A model generated the notes under the pieces. That model saw only the letters and a list, made by a program, of their open reading frames with translations, was not told where the DNA came from and searched no databases. The position numbers and the translations under genes were made by a program. A stretch of 64,000 nt of DNA from Chamaecrista fasciculata (Eukaryota; Streptophyta; Magnoliopsida; Fabales; Fabaceae): assembly GCA_003254925.1 (NCBI GenBank), contig QANZ01031018.1, positions 57,160 through 121,159 of the forward strand, written 5' to 3'. Of this stretch, positions 33,505 to 45,778 are shown piece by piece (within the stretch, counting starts at the first letter, position 1; each line of letters starts with the position of its first letter).

Positions 33505-35190
33505 TACTCTCACTCGCACATGGTGGGAGGCCATGACATTCCTTATCACAAGGAATTTTCTATCTCTCAATGTCTTGTCGTTTTCTTTCATACTCCGTGT
33601 CAGTCGTGACCGCTTGGCACGATATGTGGGAGCCTTATTCTAGAAGCCTTTTAGGCCCAACAATAAGTGATGCTACAACCCAAAAGGTGTGATGATGTGA
33701 CCACTTGTCTCATCCAAAAATTAAAGTGTGATGGTTCCCTAGACATGTCCATATACACAGCTAGTCCAATCCCTCTAAGTCTACGACAAGACTAGGACTT
33801 TAGCCACACTTAATTGTGATAGGTATCCACATCCATGAGATCCTCCAAAAGGATCACATAATGGGTCGACCTCAAGATACTACCACACATGTATATGTCA
33901 ACAAAGTCTTCCTTTCGCCGTCTTATCAATTCAATCAAAGATAGTTGCTTTCCTGATAGACTTGTATCGGGCCGCATTTTTCCATAGCCTCTTAGAAAAA
34001 CATCAATGTAGCATGCACTACCTTCTCTCTTCATGACAGAGTCAAAGTACATAAGGGTACCTTCTTGAAAGGACTGACACATCCTTTCAGGGACTCACAC
34101 AACATTGAAGCAGAGATTGATTCACATGCTTCCCTCTGCGGTGCTTAAAGCACATGCGGTATGAAACTCATGTTGTGGTGTTCTCGAGCGTATGTCAATT
34201 TCGATCATTCATCTTTACACCACACAGACCCTAGTCTAGATTCACCTAGAATCTGACTTGAGATTGCTACCACGCTTTGCTTGCTACTCACAGCGCCAAG
34301 CGGAGCACTCACGTCTAGCTACAGGCATTATGAATAGCGGGGATTCATAATTCGTTCAAAAGACTTTCTCGTTGTCTTAGTGGATCTCATCCTAATACAC
34401 TTACTAGGGCGACTTATCTAATATTTATTTGGTGTTTTCCTGTCCAACACTCAGCGCTTTTCAGCTGCCTCTGGATATTCACACTTTATCCAACCATGGT
34501 GTTGAGGAAAAACATTTAAGTCTCATCTTGACCTACACCACTTGTGTGTCAAAGGCGGTTGCTCGTGTGAGAGAGCCGACCTCCCAAGCCTGTACGACAT
34601 ACTTTGTGTATTGTGTAATATTCTTACTTCTTGATTCGCACAAAATAAAGGTATGCCTTAGCAATACACCATATTTACAATCAATAAATAGTACTTTTCT
34701 AAAGCTTGTCCTCATGACATAAAGTTTAACACATAAACTATATTAAATTACCTTGATCTATGCAACCCTATAAATTTCACATGTCACAAAACATGTTTTT
34801 AAGTGTTGGTGATACCAATGACGGGTTCATTAGGGAACCTATGTCCCTTCAAGAATCTTTTCCCTGATTAGAGCAGGGATATGATAGCCTGATGTATCTA
34901 AAATACTAGTTTTATAGCTTGTATTGTTCATACAACCAACCTACCACTATGGGACTGAGAGGGGTTAGAGCCAATGCTCCGTCATGGGTCATCTTGCGAG
35001 AACCCCCCTCCACGGTTACTTGGTGCATATCACATGGTAATTTACAACTGTTCAACAATGTCTCATACGAAGTTGTGTTGCGTCCTTCCATGGTACTTGG
35101 ACTTTCTTGGTGTAAACCATAGTTGTCTGGCCCGAAAGACCAATGTCACTGGATTGTCGGCTTTGTTTTGCGATGTCCAAGTGACATAAG
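33505..35190 (-). mobile_element. Internal, non-coding region of the copia-like element
   Basis: This block is more GC-rich than its surroundings and has no long open frame. It adjoins the polypurine tract, so it is the part of the element upstream of the 3' LTR on the minus strand. No gag or pol motif is present and no second LTR was found, so either the coding part is deleted or this is a non-autonomous element. The right boundary is approximate. Confidence 0.5.
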
Positions 35191-35199
35191 ATCATCCTA

Positions 35200-35366
35200 A
35201 GCTTGACAACCCCTCATACTGCTGTCTTTATGTTTTATGAATTTGCAATTGATTATGTTAAAAATTACTTCTGTGTCTAATTTCGTGTCTAATTTATTTT
35301 TTAGATACGAAATTTCTATTATTAGACATGAAAAATTCTTGTCTAAAATGCGATATTCTTGTAGTG
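35200..35366 (-). mobile_element. End of a second CACTA element
   Basis: On the minus strand the terminus reads CACTACAAGAATATCGC at 35366. It is followed inward by several copies of TTAGACA or TGTCTAA (near 35276, 35288, 35323, 35341), which look like subterminal repeats. The other end was not found, so the element is truncated or rearranged. Confidence 0.6.
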
Positions 35367-36679
35367 TGACACTTCGAATCCCGAAAAGTGTGAAAAGCAG
35401 AAGAGAAGGAACACTGAAGCTTTATAATTTGACTAGAATGTAGCACGTTGCAAAGTGATGAGAGCATATGGAATGATCCACGTAGCATAGAGAGAACACT
35501 AGTAAAACACAAAAAGGAGTCCTCAAATAAATCTTCTAAAATCTTCACAAGCTCCTTGTTGAAACCTTTATCAAACTCTTTTAGTTTCTTTTTTCAGCAA
35601 CCATTCCCCATGGTGGAAAAAGAAATGAAATAGGAAGTAACCGAAGAGAAAACACAGTAAAAAGATAGCAGAAACTAGAGAGTAGAGCTATCAGCGGGAA
35701 TGAACCAGAAAACAAACACAGCAACTAGAAACGAGAAACCAAACAAACTGAAACGAGATTGGTGAAGAAAGTTGAGGCGTCGATCTATTGAAAACGTTAG
35801 TCTGATGAAAACACAATGAGTTTGATAATTAAAAATTCATAAATTTTAATGAAAACTTAAAAAATTATAATATTTATTCATAATATATATCATATGTGTT
35901 ATTATTTTCTATTCTTTGTCATGTTAAAGTTACAAAAATTGATTTTATATTCTGAACCTTATGAATATATGTTGTATGAGTGTCGTACGAATGTCAGACA
36001 TAAACACGTGTCTGACATGACGACACGCTTTCAAAATGAAGTGTCAATACTTCATAGCATAGACGTCAAATTCTTGAGAATCTTTTTTTCTTAATCATTC
36101 GATTATATTTCCCAAATTTGTTTATGGTCATAAAAAAGTAATTTTTGCAACCATTTGGAAATTAAAATAGAAATCTCAAAATATTCTAATAATTACCTAA
36201 ACTTCGAAGCCATTGAAAAGTATAGCTTTCCATAGAAATATTTTAACTCCCAAAAATCTTGAATCTTTGTCACTCACGGACTAGTGAACTCAAAGTATTT
36301 TGAAGTAAAATAGGAAATTACAATTTTAATTAATTGGAATTTGGAAAGTATATTTAAATAACATATAGAACTATAAAGAAATCAACGCAGGACAATTTTT
36401 AGTTCTCAATGATATGATCGTTTCGAAAGAGGAACATAAATAGTAAGATTACTATAAGTTTATGATAAAATTACATTAAAAAAGGGTCAAATTCTCAATA
36501 GATATAAAATGTTTATATGTAAAAGAAACTTTTTTTTTGAATAAATATATAATTTAATGCCTTAAATAGACTCAAGTTGATGACAACTAAATTCTTAAAA
36601 ATTCTTTCAAATTACATATTTTAATATATTAAAATCATGGAACAAATACACTGGATCCTTTTTAGTCCATTTTTTATTA
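35367..36679. other. Spacer without a recognised gene
   Basis: Nothing coding is supported. 36480-36560 ('gggtcaaattctcaatag', 'aataaatatataa') resembles 48877-48950 near the relic gene E, so it belongs to the old duplicated cluster DNA. Confidence 0.45.
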
Positions 36680-36977
36680 GGGTAAATTACACTTTAATAT
36701 TCTGTTCTATGGACCAATTCATTTTGGTACCTTATTCTTTCAAAAGTGACACTTAGGTACCTGTTCTTTCAAAAGAGACATTTTAGTAACCCGTTCTTTG
36801 CACCGTCTAACACTTTGGTACAATAACAAATATAGAATATGGTAACAAATCAGGAAAAAACATGAAACCAAAGTAAAATCGATCCATAGAACACGATACC
36901 AAAATGTCACTTTAAAAAGAACAAGGTATCAAAGTTAAATCGGTCCATAGAACACGATAGTAAAGTGTAATTTACCC
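36680..36977. mobile_element. MITE, Mutator-like family M3, 298 bp
   Basis: The ends are GGGTAAATTACACTTTAATA and TAGTAAAGTGTAATTTACCC, with a perfect 9-bp duplication TTTTTATTA at 36671-36679 and 36978-36986. The interior has further inverted text ('gttctatggacc' with 'ggtccatagaac'). A related copy lies at about 46365-46620. Confidence 0.87.
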
Positions 36978-37101
36978 TTTTTATTAAATGATTTTTAGAT
37001 TGAAATGAATTAAATTATACTGATTTAAGTTAACTATATAGATTACACTTCTAAAATTTAAATTGTCAAAATCAAGACAATTTTAATTCAATCCGTATTT
37101 T

Positions 37102-37669
37102 GGCAAAACACTCTTTCGTGCCCCTAACGTTTGCAGTGATTTTCAGTTATGCCCCTAACGTTTCATTTGTGTCTGTTGTGCCCCCAATGTGAAACGTTAG
37201 TTTCAATTATGCCCCCAATTTCAATCATCCACAAAAACAAACACCATTTTTACACGATTTGAGCTCGATTTTGATCAGATTTCATATGGGTTTTAATTTT
37301 CGAACATCACAAACTTGATTCCTTGGATCAATTTCAAAGATTACGTTTAAAATAGCCCCAAATCCGAAGAAAATCGGACCCGATGAACGCCAAAAAGGAC
37401 CAAAACGAAATGCAGCAAAACGAAGCATTTTTCTCAAAATTTCCATGTGCAAAATGATCCTTAGGAGTCGAAAATGAATACCCATATGAAATCTGATCAA
37501 AACCGAGCTCAAATCGTGCGAAAATGGTGTTTTTTTTTGTGGATGATTGAAATTGGGGGCATCATTGAAACTAACGTTTCACATTGGGGGCACAACTGAC
37601 ACAAATGAAACATTAGGAGCATAACTGAAAATCACCGCAAACGTTAAGGGCACGAAAGGGTGTTTTGCC
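37102..37669. mobile_element. MITE with long TIRs, Mutator-like family M4, 568 bp
   Basis: The ends are GGCAAAACACTCTTTCGTGC and CACGAAAGGGTGTTTTGCC; pairing continues inward for well over 100 bp ('tgcccctaacgtttcatttg' with 'caaatgaaacattaggagca', and 'gagctcgattttgatcagat' with 'atctgatcaaaaccgagctc'). The direct duplication TCCGTATTTT (37092-37101 and 37670-37679) is 9-10 bp. It sits just downstream of gene C. Confidence 0.88.
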
Positions 37670-37702
37670 TCCGTATTTTTAACCACTAACTTGTATGACA
37701 AT

Positions 37703-40700
37703 TCAAAAATCTTTTCGTCCACAAGGTCCATGGAAAGTGGAGGGGGCTCTATAATTAGTAGGTAGCAGACAAAGTTGGAGTGAGGAGGAGGCTCTATCAA
37801 ATCTTTGTATGGCATCTTGCACACCCAATTGGGTCATCCACTTCTCACAGTAATCAGGATATCTAATAGTCATCTTCTCCAAGTCATTGCATATCTTCAT
37901 CACCATCCCTATCAAAAGAATGATTTCTTTGTTGAATTTACTTATTTTAATCTCCACTTTCTTCAATCCTCCAATTGACATCAACTTAACTCCATCACTA
38001 TTCAAGCTTGATTCAATAATTACCGGCAACACCTTGTCATCATCCTGAAGTTAATTCATACCAAAATAATATATGGATAAGTTATACAAGTTGGTATCTC
38101 TCCTTATTGAATTCTTTTGATATTATATACATGTCAAATTTGGGGAAAGTAAATAAGATACAGATCAAATATTATTATAAGTACTCATACACAGATGCAT
38201 TTACTTTTTTCACTGAATTATAAGTCTAGATTCAATATATATATATAAATATATTATGATTATCCATGAAACATATGTATTTTGATTATATCTCTATTCA
38301 CATCGCACCATGTGAAGTATTTTAAAAGCTACCATTTCCAAATTCTAAGGTGTAAGTGGAAAATGGTACCTCCAAATCATGTAGAAAATTGAAGAGGCTG
38401 TTCTCTGAGGACGTTTTAGTCTCATATTCCTCTTTAATAACAAGATACTCCAAATTTGGTGCCCTCTGTAAGAGAGGGAATATATACTTTCCATCTTCCT
38501 TTCTAAATCCAATCGTCAGACACAAGTGCCGAAGGTTCCCAAACAAATTGCTTGGGTCTTCCAAAGGAAACTGCAAAATAACATCAAATTTGACAAAGTT
38601 TTCAAACAATGACATCTTTGAATAATTATCAACTTCATAAACTAATTAATTAATAATCAATTTGTACTAAGATCCTCTGAGTTTTAGGGCAGAGACAAAG
38701 AACACCCTTGCGCTTCATAACTTTACATACAATCTCTTTGAGTTTTCAACTTTGTTCACTTACGACCATTGTGTTTTAAAACATAACAGATAGACCCCTT
38801 AAACATTCAATTTTGATAACTTAAGAGATCCTTGAATAACCTCACTTTTTTGAAAGCTCAAGAGTCTTGAGTGAACTAACTTGAAAGCTTTAGATGTCTA
38901 ACTGTTAGGTTTTAAAACTCAGGGAAGCTAAGCTTAAAAGATATGACCAACTTCGTTCATTTGACTGTGAAACGAGCAACCCTCTTTCAAAGCCTGATTC
39001 AACTTTATTTGTTGACAACCACAACTGAACGAAGAAAAGACTCGTCAAAAGCAACAAGTAGCTTGAGATTCGTCGCATTCAAATTTGGAACAAAAGATAT
39101 AGTCACATCCAGTCGTCAAGACTCAGACGTGAAACTCTTAAGAAAGATATACGACGACCAAAAATTCAAGAAAAGGGCTGAATTGCAACCTACACCAGAG
39201 ATAAGAGACCAAAATTACACTTTGGCCTAAATATACTATTTTGTTTGTTGTTGTCTTCATTTTTTGTACTAGCATATAATGAAGAAGTGGAGATTCTGTT
39301 GATGGATTAAGCCATATTAAGATTGGAGGGACATATATATATATATATACATATTCAGGTTCTGTTTACCATTTCATAATTGTCTTTCTATGCATATACC
39401 CAATCTTCCACATTTTTCTCTTTTCTTCTTTTGCTAATAGGACAAAAAGGTACATGCTTATAAGTTCCATGTCCATGTTCCCAAGCGAAGTCTTATTAAG
39501 ATTGGGTCCAACAAAAACTATATGCACAAAAAATGACTTGCAATAAACTTAATTTATTATGCTGCTTTTGGTTTATGTATCTTGTTGTCTTTATATCACG
39601 CTTTGTTTAAGACTGCCATCACGGTAAGCATAGGTATCTACTTCAGCACTTTAATTATGCAGACAAGAGGCCAAATTAATGTATATTGTGGAACAAGCAT
39701 AGTCTTTGGGCTATCTGATTACCCAAATTCTGAATAGGGCTCGTGGTAGAAAAGCTTCTAATGAGTGATTCCATCTAAAAGCTCAAGAGTCTTAAGCGAA
39801 CAAAACTAAAAATTTAAGAGGTCTGACGATTAAGTTTTAAAACTTAAGGGTCTACAGTGTACAAAATTAAAAATCAAACTCAGATAGTCTTGGTATAATG
39901 TAGCAATAATTAATTAATTAATTACCTTGAGAATTCTACTGTCTATGCATAATCTCCTGGCACATCGTACACCTCGAAGAATATTGACGAAATCCTTTTT
40001 ACCTGGGGAACACGTATCATAATGCGGGAACATGAAACATGCATCTTGTAAATTCTCCCCAGGCATCTCTCCTTCCCATCTCAGCCTTCTAGCATCCCCT
40101 TCCCATCTCAGCGTCTGCAAATTAGGCGTGAAAATCTCCATTTTGTAATCCCCATTATTCCACAAACTCATAAAAGTGGTTCTGAAATCAAAGCTGCTCA
40201 GATTCCCAGCATAAACCTTCACAGAAGTGAAAAATCCTGCATCGTCAACAGTCAAATCCTCAATGCACGTGCTTTGAATGTTGAGGCACATGTCCCCAGA
40301 GATGTTTCTATGAGTGAGTCTTCTAAGGTTGAGTCGCCTCAAATTTGGGAAGCTCCTGCAAACCCACTCGCCGATTGGCTCGGACGAGTCCACACTTAAG
40401 CGTGACATAGATAGAGTTTGGAGTGAGGGAAGTGTGAATTCTTTTGGAAGCTTCAATGTACCAGCGTTCATCGATATGGTGAGAGACTTAAGGGAGCTTT
40501 GAGGATTGAAAACAGGGAAGAGCCATTGTGAATGTGATGAATCTATGGAATCACGACACACCATTGACCCCATTGATAATATGAGGCAGAGCTCTTCCAG
40601 GTGGAAGCTTGTGATGACGTGGTGGATCCATTGTTGGTGAGCTTCCAAGTGTTGATTGCAAGAATGGGAATCATTGGTGTAGCATAAGAATGATAGGCTG

Positions 40701-41062
40701 CGAATGGGAGAGGATTGACGTTGATGAAGGAGGTTGGTGATGTATGAAAGGAAGGATATGCAGGATAAGCATGTGGGGTTGTCTCGAGAACAACGGTTTT
40801 CATAATGGTGTACTCTAAATCTCAAGGTGGGGGATGTGATGCTTAGGTCTCGAAATCTTTTGGACAAAATAGCGAATCTAGGTGAGTGGTTGAAGTGAAG
40901 GAAGGAGAAGATGTCATGAATGAGGGAGTCTGGCAAATTGCTCAACAAATCTCTGGTTTCACTTTCATGGGGTTCTCTTGTTGGTGTTATCTTTGTGTTG
41001 ACAACACTACTCATAGAGCTTGATCCTTCACCTTCTAACATGTTCCTTTTCCTCTTCTTCAT
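37703..41062 (-). CDS. F-box/LRR/FBD protein gene C, intact, three exons
   Basis: Exons: 39926-41062, 38370-38570 and 37703-38044, all joined at phase 0 (donors AAG|GTAATT and GAG|GTACC; acceptors TTTTGCAG and CTTCAG), giving 559 codons. Exon 1 starts with the basic MKKRKRNMLEGEGSSSMSSV and has the F-box LLSNLPDSLIHDIFSFLHFN (about residues 35-75). Leucine-rich text follows (SSLKSLTISM, FTLPSLQTLSMSRL, FPNLRRLNLRRL, FTPNLQTLRWEGDARRLRW). Exon 2 reads EDPSNLFGNLRHLCLTIGFR and APNLEYLVIKEEY. Exon 3 is the FBD-like end, LKKVEIKISKFNKEI ... CNDLEKMTIRYPDYCEKWM. The F-box is expected to bind SKP1 in an SCF ubiquitin ligase, with LRR and FBD selecting the target. The start was chosen by alignment with B and D; upstream frames are not shared. 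Intron 1 (1355 bp) is far longer than in B or D because of insertions. Substrate unknown. Confidence 0.88.
38678..39925. repeat. Intron 1 of gene C: old TIR repeat plus inserted DNA
   Basis: 38678-38935 is the family intron-1 repeat (starts TGAGTTTTAGGGCAGAG). 38940-39236 is a decayed piece of MITE family M1 (compare 'gttcatttgactgtgaaacg' with 'gtttgttagactgtaaaata' at 32183). 39237-39770 is unique. Part of the intron-1 repeat occurs again at 39777-39890 ('agctcaagagtcttaagcga'), so the insertion is bordered by duplicated repeat text. Confidence 0.6.
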
Positions 41063-42920
41063 GGATTCAAGCTCTGAAACAATATAATCAATAATTTTGC
41101 AGGGGAACAATAAAATAGTAGATATGTGAATCATGGTAAAATAAGGAGAAAGAACAGCAAGTATAGATAGTAAAAGTGGGACCTTGCAATAGGGTAAGCA
41201 GAGGATGTGTCTTCTCTGTTTTCATCTTAGCTAATCCAAATATTCTGTGATCTGTCTTGCTGAACAGTGGAATAAAAAACAAATTTATAAAATAACAGTG
41301 TATAGAGACCTACCAGAAAGGGTTCACAGGGCAATTTTTTCCCTTACCAAATTAAGGCAAGGATATATCCTATATGTCATATCTTAATTAATTTATATTT
41401 TAATAAAAAATTAAGACTCAAAATAGTATTTTAGTAATCAAAATCCTTTTCTCTTGCTAAGGAAATCAGGACCTGGGGAAAAATCTTATACGCAGTGTTG
41501 AGACTTTATAAATGGGAATCAAGGGAAATTCGAAAGTGTTTTCGTCAAGAAAGAATAGAAGAGAACTAATATCAGATCGGTGAGCAGGGTATAACAATTG
41601 TAAACAAAATCTTATCGCTGTGAGGGATATTTTGGAGAGAATTTTCATCTAAAATTGCAGAAATATCAGATTCATTAGCCAAAGATTCTACACACATTGG
41701 AACTGCTAACCCTATAAACAATTACAAGATATGCGAACAAGCATTGTCACGGAAAATATTAAGCAACGCATATTCAAAAAATAATTGTCTTACTAAATGC
41801 ATAATGCCATTATCCATATATAAACGAAAGAAAATTTAAGCGATTGAGAAGAGAATAACCCAAATTAGAGAGAGAAACTCAGAAAAAGATAGAAAGACAA
41901 GCAATCATATTCATCTCTTTGAATCTCTCTTAAACATTACGAAATTCACCTTTTGAGAAGACTCTAGAGCCAGAGATTAACTACTTCAATCTTCCATGAT
42001 CAAACGATCATCAACTTTCCAGAAATTCCACGTTTCACACTTTTTCTCTCTATTGCTATCTCTCTCTCTCTATAATAATATAAACAGTGGACGGAAGGAT
42101 TGGCGTCGCTAAAAATAAATTAAACCTAGTTTTTGTTTTTTTTTTTGGTAGTAAAACCTAGTTTTTGTTTTTGTTTCTCTCAAAATTGATCTTTTGTTTG
42201 ATGTCTTCTATTTTTTTTTTAATATGAGCTTTTTTTTTATGTTTCAAAATATATGTTTGTTTATAAAATCAAGAAAACATTAATTATTTTTTTAAAGTTT
42301 TATCCCTACTTATTTTTTTTAAAATAAATATTTTAATTATGGATGTTCAAAACTAAACCAAAGCAAAATCGAACTAAATCAATCAATGAACGGTTTGGTT
42401 AGGTTAAAAATGCATTAAAATTGAATGATTAAGTTTGGTTAACAATTTAGACATACAATCAATCAATGTGGATGTGAGCGGTTCATTTAAAAATTTTGTT
42501 TATAACCGCCCAATAAACACTCCTAATTGTAATAATTATTATTTGAAAATAGAAAAGAATAAATAAGGGTAATGTGATCTTTTTATCATATATTTTTTAA
42601 ATTTCAAGGTAAATTAATCATTTCTTTGGTCTATGTGCACCCATCAAATTATAACAGATATTGTGAATCAGATGGAGTATCATATATGTATCCTCTAGAT
42701 TTAAGTTAGAACACCAACGAGACAGAGAAAATTTATTAATTACTTTTTAAATTTCTACCAAGTCAATGAATTAGTATCTAAGTAATTGAGATGCATAATT
42801 TGATTCTTAAAATATCCTGATTATCAACTATTTAATCCTTTAATTTGAATTGATTTTATATATATATATATATATATTTTCATATAATCTTTAACAACTG
42901 ACTTATATGATTACTCAAAC
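41063..42920. other. 5' flank of gene C, then AT-rich spacer
   Basis: 41063-42010 matches the 5' flanks of B and D ('tattttggagagaattttca', 'gcatattcaaaa', 'ttcaccttttgagaagactc'). A CT microsatellite lies at about 42049-42071. From 42100 to 42920 I see only AT-rich DNA with T runs and a short TA run near 42861. Confidence 0.6.
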
Positions 42921-45778
42921 TCATTTTCCACAAGGTCCATGGAAATTGGCGCGGTTTCTATAATTTGTAGGTAACAAAAAAAGTTGGAGTGAAGATGAAG
43001 CTCTGTCAAATCTTTGTATGGCATCTTGCACACCTAATTGGCTCATCCACTTCTCAGAGTAATAAGGATATCTAATAATCATCTTTTCCAAGTCTTTGCA
43101 TATCTTCATCACCATTCCTATCACAAGAATGATTTCTTTGTTGAATTCACTTATTTTAATCTCCACTTTCTTCAATCCTCCAATTGACATCAACCCAACT
43201 CCATCACTATTCAAGCTTGATCCAATGATCACTGGCAACACCTTGTCATCATACTGAAATTCAATCACAATAAAGAATATATGAATAAATTATATACATG
43301 TCAATTTTGAAAAAGCAAATAAGATACATATTTAAAATCTGCGTGACACTCATGAAATTTTAATTTGAATAAATAGCACTCATACACATATGCATCTACT
43401 TTTTTTCTCTCAGATATAAGTATATAGTAATTATATATATAAGAGAAAACCTACTTTTAATTTTGGTACCTGAATTGTTACTGAGTCAACGATTTATTCT
43501 ATGAATAGTAAGAAAATATGAATCAGTCCCCAGTCCCTAAATTAATCACTGTCAATTTTTTGGTCCTCGATTGTAGTGAAATATGAACCACCTAAAGGAC
43601 CGAAAGGTTAACGGTGGTGTAAAATTCAGAAACTGATTCGCATTTTTTTACAATTCAGGGACCAAAAAGTTGATGGTGGTGTAAAATTCAGAGATTGATT
43701 CATATTTTCGTATAATTCAGGGACCAAAATGTTGACAGTGGTGTGAAATTCAGGGATTAATTCTTATTTTCCTACAATTCAAAAACTAAATTGTTGACTC
43801 AGTAATAATTTAGGGACCAAAAAGTAGGTTCTATATATATATAATGATTACCCATTAAATGAATGTATTTTGATTATCTCTATTCACAACTCATCATGTT
43901 AAGTACTTTAAAAACTACCATTTTCAAATTGTAATAAGGTGTCGTGAAAAATGGTACCTCAGAATCATATTGAAAATTGAATAGGCTGCTCTCCGATGTT
44001 CCTTTATAGTAATACTGCTCTCTAATCACAAGGGACTCCAAATTTGGTGACCTCCCTAACATAGGGAATATGTACTTACCATCTTCCCTTCTTAATCCAA
44101 TCGTCATACTTAAGTGTCGAAGGTTTCCAAACAAATTGCTTGGGTCTTCAAGGATAACCTGCAAAATAACATCAAAATTGACAAAGTTTCTCACAAGATG
44201 ACATATTTGAATAATTATCAACTTCAAAACTTAATTCATTAATGGTTAAATTGTACTAAGACCTTATGAGTTTCGAGATGGACACAAAGCACTCATGAGG
44301 TTCAAAACTCAAAACTTGACAGACCCCCGAGTTTCAACTTTGTTCACTTAAGATCCTTGAGTTTTAAAATTTGATTGATAAACCCTTTGTGAGCTTTCAA
44401 TTTTGCTCACTTATGACATCTAAAAAGCCTCACCTTTTTCTGAAAGCTCACGAGTACAAAGTGAACAAAACTAAAAAGCTTGGAAATTTTGTTGTCAAGT
44501 TTTAAAACTTAGGTATATTAAGTAAACTAAATTGATAACCCAAAGAGCATATTTGTCGAGTTTTAAAAAACTTAAGGATGTTTTTTTACCTTTGACCTAA
44601 AACTCATAGGAGTCATAGTGTAATTTAGCCTTAATTCATTAACTAATTACCTTGAGAAGTCTACTATCTATGCATAACCTCTTGGCATATAGTACACTTT
44701 GAACAACACCAACAAGGATTTTAAAATCATTTTCACATATGCAACTCTTCTTATAATGGTGGAACATGAAACACACATCTTGTAACTTCTCCCCAGTCAT
44801 CTCTCCTTGCCAACTCAGGTTTCTAGCATCACCTTCCCATCTCAGCTTCTCCAAATTAGGCGCGAAAATCTCCATCTTTGGACCCGAACTAGAAACTATA
44901 AAATATAAGCTTCTCAGATTCGCAGCATAAACCATCACAGGCGTGAAACATTCTAGCTCAACAGTCAAATCCTCTAAGCACATGCTTCGAATGTTGAAGC
45001 AATGGAACCCAAAAATTTGTTTGAGAGTGAGTTGCTTCAAATTTGGGAAGCTCTTACAAATCCACTCGTCAATTGGCGGCGAGTGCCTGTCCACATGAAA
45101 GCCTCTCAAAAACAATGTGTGGAGTGAGGGAAGTGTGAGAAATTCTGGTAGCTTCAATGTGTCACCATTCATCTCTAAGACAAGAGATTTGAGGGAGCAT
45201 TTATGATTAAAAAGGGAGAGCCAATATTGGCATGGATTTTGGAGAGTGAAATTTGGAGAAGGATGAACTGAGGATTTGAGGAGGAGTTCTTCCACGTGGC
45301 AGGTTGTGATGGCTTGTCGAATCCATTTTTGGTGATCTCTGAAGTAGTGTTTTAAGCAAGCAACGAATACATTGGTGTGGCAAAAGAATGAGAGGCTACG
45401 AATGGGGAATAATGAGGATTGTCGTTGATGAAGGAGGTTGGTGATGTAAGAGATGAAGGAAGTGCAAGATGAGCATGTGGCTTTGTTTGGAGGACAAGGA
45501 TGATCATCATGGTGTAACTTGAAGCTTAAGGTAGGGCTTGTGATGATTAGGTCTCGAAATCTTGTGGACAAGACAGAGATTTTTGGTGAGTGATTGAAGG
45601 GAAGGAAGGAGAAGATGTGATGAATGAGAGAGTCTGGCAAATCGCTCAACAAATCTCTGGTTTCACTTTCATGGGGTTCTGTTGTTTGTATTGTCTTTGG
45701 TTTTATGACATCACTACTCATGGAGATTGATCCTTCTTTGTCTTCCTCGTCTAACATGTTTGTTTTCCTCTTCATCAT
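42921..45778 (-). CDS. F-box/LRR/FBD protein gene D, intact, three exons
   Basis: Exons: 44651-45778, 43958-44158 and 42921-43253, phase 0 throughout, giving 553 codons. The same splice motifs as gene C are used, except that exon 2 begins GTT after TTTTGCAG. Exon 1 starts MMKRKTNMLDEEDKEG, has the F-box LLSDLPDSLIHHIFSFLPFN, then leucine-rich strands (CSLKSLVLEM, LTLPSLHTLFLRGF, FPNLKQLTLKQI, FAPNLEKLRWEGDARNL). Exon 2 reads EDPSNLFGNLRHLSMTIGLR and exon 3 DLEKMIIRYPYYSEKWMSQL. Role as for gene C: probable substrate receptor of an SCF ubiquitin ligase. The frame stays open 55 codons upstream of the chosen start, but that part corresponds to non-coding flank in C, so MMKRK is preferred. Intron 2 contains MITE family M2. 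D is clearly more diverged from A, B and C than they are from each other. Confidence 0.88.
43443..43831. mobile_element. MITE family M2 (copy 2), in intron 2 of gene D
   Basis: It begins GAGAAAACCTACTTTTAATT and ends AAAAAGTAGGTTC, with the same interior as the copy at 19059 ('cagggaccaaaaagttgatg', 'gttgactcagtaataattta'). The flanks are TA repeats (tatatataa and tatatatat), so the target duplication is not resolved. It nearly doubles the intron. Confidence 0.8.
44267..44606. repeat. Intron-1 TIR repeat of gene D
   Basis: It starts TGAGTTTCGAGATGGAC and ends TTTGACCTAAAACTCA, homologous to 17572-17848 in gene B. It has extra copies of 'gttcacttaagatcc'-like text. Confidence 0.6.

Noticed and set aside
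33810..34722. Open frames in the copia-like internal region
   Set aside because: No protein motif; short and on both strands, as expected in GC-richer non-coding DNA.
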